Shown one piece after another: positions 63,116 to 64,000 of a DNA stretch of 64,000 nucleotides. The translations under genes were made by a program, and so were the position numbers. Origin of the DNA: Clostridiaceae bacterium (GTDB lineage Bacteria; Bacillota; Clostridia; Lachnospirales; Lachnospiraceae); contig QXWR01000023.1 in NCBI GenBank assembly GCA_009911065.1, forward strand, positions 19,857-83,856, written 5' to 3'. How positions within the stretch are numbered: the stretch's first letter is position 1; each line of letters begins with the position of its first letter. The notes beneath the pieces are model-generated. The model made no database searches and had not been told where the DNA came from. It saw nothing but the letters and a program-made list of their open reading frames with translations.

Positions 63116-63298
63116 TAGTGCTCCATTCAGACAGAAAATGGAGTTGTGAGCGGTCTGGTGCGTGCCAGCAAGGGTATTTGGTGACCCTGCAGCTGGCTGC
63201 GTTGCAAATTCCATTCCTCACAGACAATTAGGATTGTGTATGCAGTCATCAGTTGACCCATCAGATGAGAGAAAGCTCACGGATGGGTCTTTTTTAGT
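63116..63298 (+). ncRNA. Candidate structured RNA ending in a terminator
   Basis: Several nested hairpins occur without an ORF: CTCCATT with AATGGAG (63121-63145), GCCAGC with GCTGGC around AGGGT/ACCCT (63166-63198), an outer TGTGAG with CTCACA (63146-63225), and a terminator GACCCATC (63255-63262) with GATGGGTC (63282-63289) and T7. I recognise no class. It could be a small RNA or the 3' end of the YkuD mRNA. Confidence 0.4.
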
Positions 63299-63381
63299 TT
63301 GTTTTTTATCCTATAGTTCTTAGGAATTGTAACCTTTTGGTCAAAAAAGTGGTTGCTTATACACGGGAATTTCTATAATTA

Positions 63382-63423
63382 TAGAGCGTGCAAATGCCAG
63401 AAATGGATTTTCAAACATGCTCT
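63382..63423. repeat. Reduced copy of the 891-1056 element ends
   Basis: AGAGCGTG on the left and ATTTTCAAACATGCTCT on the right match the terminal repeats of the element at 891-1056, with only about 15 bases between. It looks like a deletion product. Confidence 0.5.
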
Positions 63424-63479
63424 GGCAAAAAGATTTACAACAGGATCTATAATGTCTAAAATCAAAAAATATCATAAGT

Positions 63480-63645
63480 CTAGTATAACCCAATTTAAAT
63501 ACCTTTCTGTTTCGATGAGGATGCTTTTTCGAGAGCGCAAAGGAAAAAGCAGAGGCGTAGTGGTGCTACGTTGAGCATTTTTCCTTTGTGCTCTCGGGAA
63601 AGCAGACCAGCGAAACGTAAGGTTATTTAAATCGGGTTATACTAG
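63480..63645. repeat. 166-bp nested palindrome, MITE-like
   Basis: The ends CTAGTATAACCC (63480 on) and GGGTTATACTAG (to 63645) belong to an imperfect inverted repeat of about 35 bp. A second inverted repeat inside joins CGAGAGCGCAAAGGAAAAA (63530-63548) to TTTTTCCTTTGTGCTCTCG, with GCGTAG/CTACG at the tip. No ORF is present. Confidence 0.75.
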
Positions 63646-63836
63646 TTCTATTTTCTTTGAAGTTTATACATCTTTGGGATTATTTTAAGAGTTACTAAAA
63701 CGTTCCTAAAAGTATGAGTTTATTCAATTTGGAAATTTTGTATGTTAGCGGCACTGGCTCATGACACGCTATGGAGAAGAGATGAGATGTCTGCAAAGGC
63801 AAAAAACAGCAACATGTACAGAAGTGAAGATTAAAA
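63646..63836. other. Non-coding stretch
   Basis: No gene, hairpin or repeat seen. Confidence 0.4.
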
Positions 63837-63862
63837 TTCCCAAAAAGTGTACTTTTTGGGAA
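63837..63862. repeat. 26-bp palindrome, copy 1
   Basis: TTCCCAAAAAGT and ACTTTTTGGGAA around GT. It is the exact reverse complement of copy 2. Confidence 0.85.
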
Positions 63863-63974
63863 CAAAAAATCACCCTATGATCAAGGTTGATTTTAACACA
63901 ATCATTGATAAAAATCAAGAAAATGGACGAACTTTTCTAGGAATTTCTTGGGCATTATTGCTATATGGGAAAAA

Positions 63975-64000
63975 TTCCCAAAAAGTACACTTTTTGGGAA
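63975..64000. repeat. 26-bp palindrome, copy 2
   Basis: TTCCCAAAAAGT and ACTTTTTGGGAA around AC, ending at the window edge. Confidence 0.85.

Overview
The window comes from a low-to-mid GC, spore-forming Gram-positive anaerobe, most likely a member of the Lachnospiraceae (Clostridia). The evidence is spoIID/spoIIQ-like genes, a cotJ spore-coat operon, T-box riboswitches upstream of trpB and ileS, DUF4364/DUF5716/DUF5717-type genes, PduL plus AckA acetate formation, and strong AGGAGG-type ribosome binding sites. The species cannot be named from sequence alone.

Layout. 1-1.6 kb is decayed DNA: a frameshifted Ser/Thr kinase, a 166-bp MITE-like element, an Rpn-type transposase/nuclease remnant and a Fic-type remnant. 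1.9-11.9 kb is a complete type I-C CRISPR-Cas locus (cas3-cas5c-cas8c-cas7c-cas4-cas1-cas2), including a probable internal cas11c start inside cas8c, followed by a 27-repeat/26-spacer array whose last repeat is degenerate. 11.9-14.4 kb holds a broken gene and a Trp-specific T-box controlling a TrpB2-type tryptophan synthase beta chain. 14.6-27.3 kb is an RNA/DNA maintenance block: ABC-F protein, RtcB ligase, an AAA ATPase with a stunted TOPRIM-like partner, SbcD, SbcC, and a large SF1 helicase. 27.4-34.9 kb holds galE, a DUF4364 regulator and a three-gene DUF5717/DUF5716/TPR operon. 35.2-37.2 kb has tRNA-Leu and tRNA-Asn on the minus strand and an Ile T-box. 37.2-45.5 kb has ileS, glycogen phosphorylase, spoIID, a catalytically degenerate SpoIIQ-like M23 protein and a CBS protein.

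The most interesting region is 45.65-53.3 kb. The minus-strand cotJA-cotJB-cotJC operon is present, but cotJC (Mn-catalase-like spore protein) is split by a 5,336-bp element carrying a large serine recombinase, a 65-aa protein, a polytopic membrane protein and a broken AbiE toxin-antitoxin pair. The ends give a precise prediction. Recombination at a shared CC (GG on the coding strand) dinucleotide restores a 207-codon cotJC reading DIGTEELGHWE across the junction, and the excised circle would carry an attP with 10-bp inverted arms placed exactly 13 nt either side of that dinucleotide. A sigma-E-like promoter lies upstream of the small gene and recombinase. This fits a sporulation-specific intervening element like sigK skin or SPbeta/spsM, here in cotJC. 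Next to the operon is a divergent gene with a sigma-K-like promoter that encodes a protein of about 50 percent Cys plus Asn, probably a new coat/crust component.

53.6-64 kb is ordinary housekeeping: an SseB-like protein, CoaE, a WalJ-type hydrolase, an ACT protein with its UPF0210 partner, a methyltransferase, TmcAL, PduL-AckA and an L,D-transpeptidase. It ends in a non-coding stretch with a structured-RNA candidate, two MITE-like hairpins and two 26-bp palindromes that are exact reverse complements of each other.
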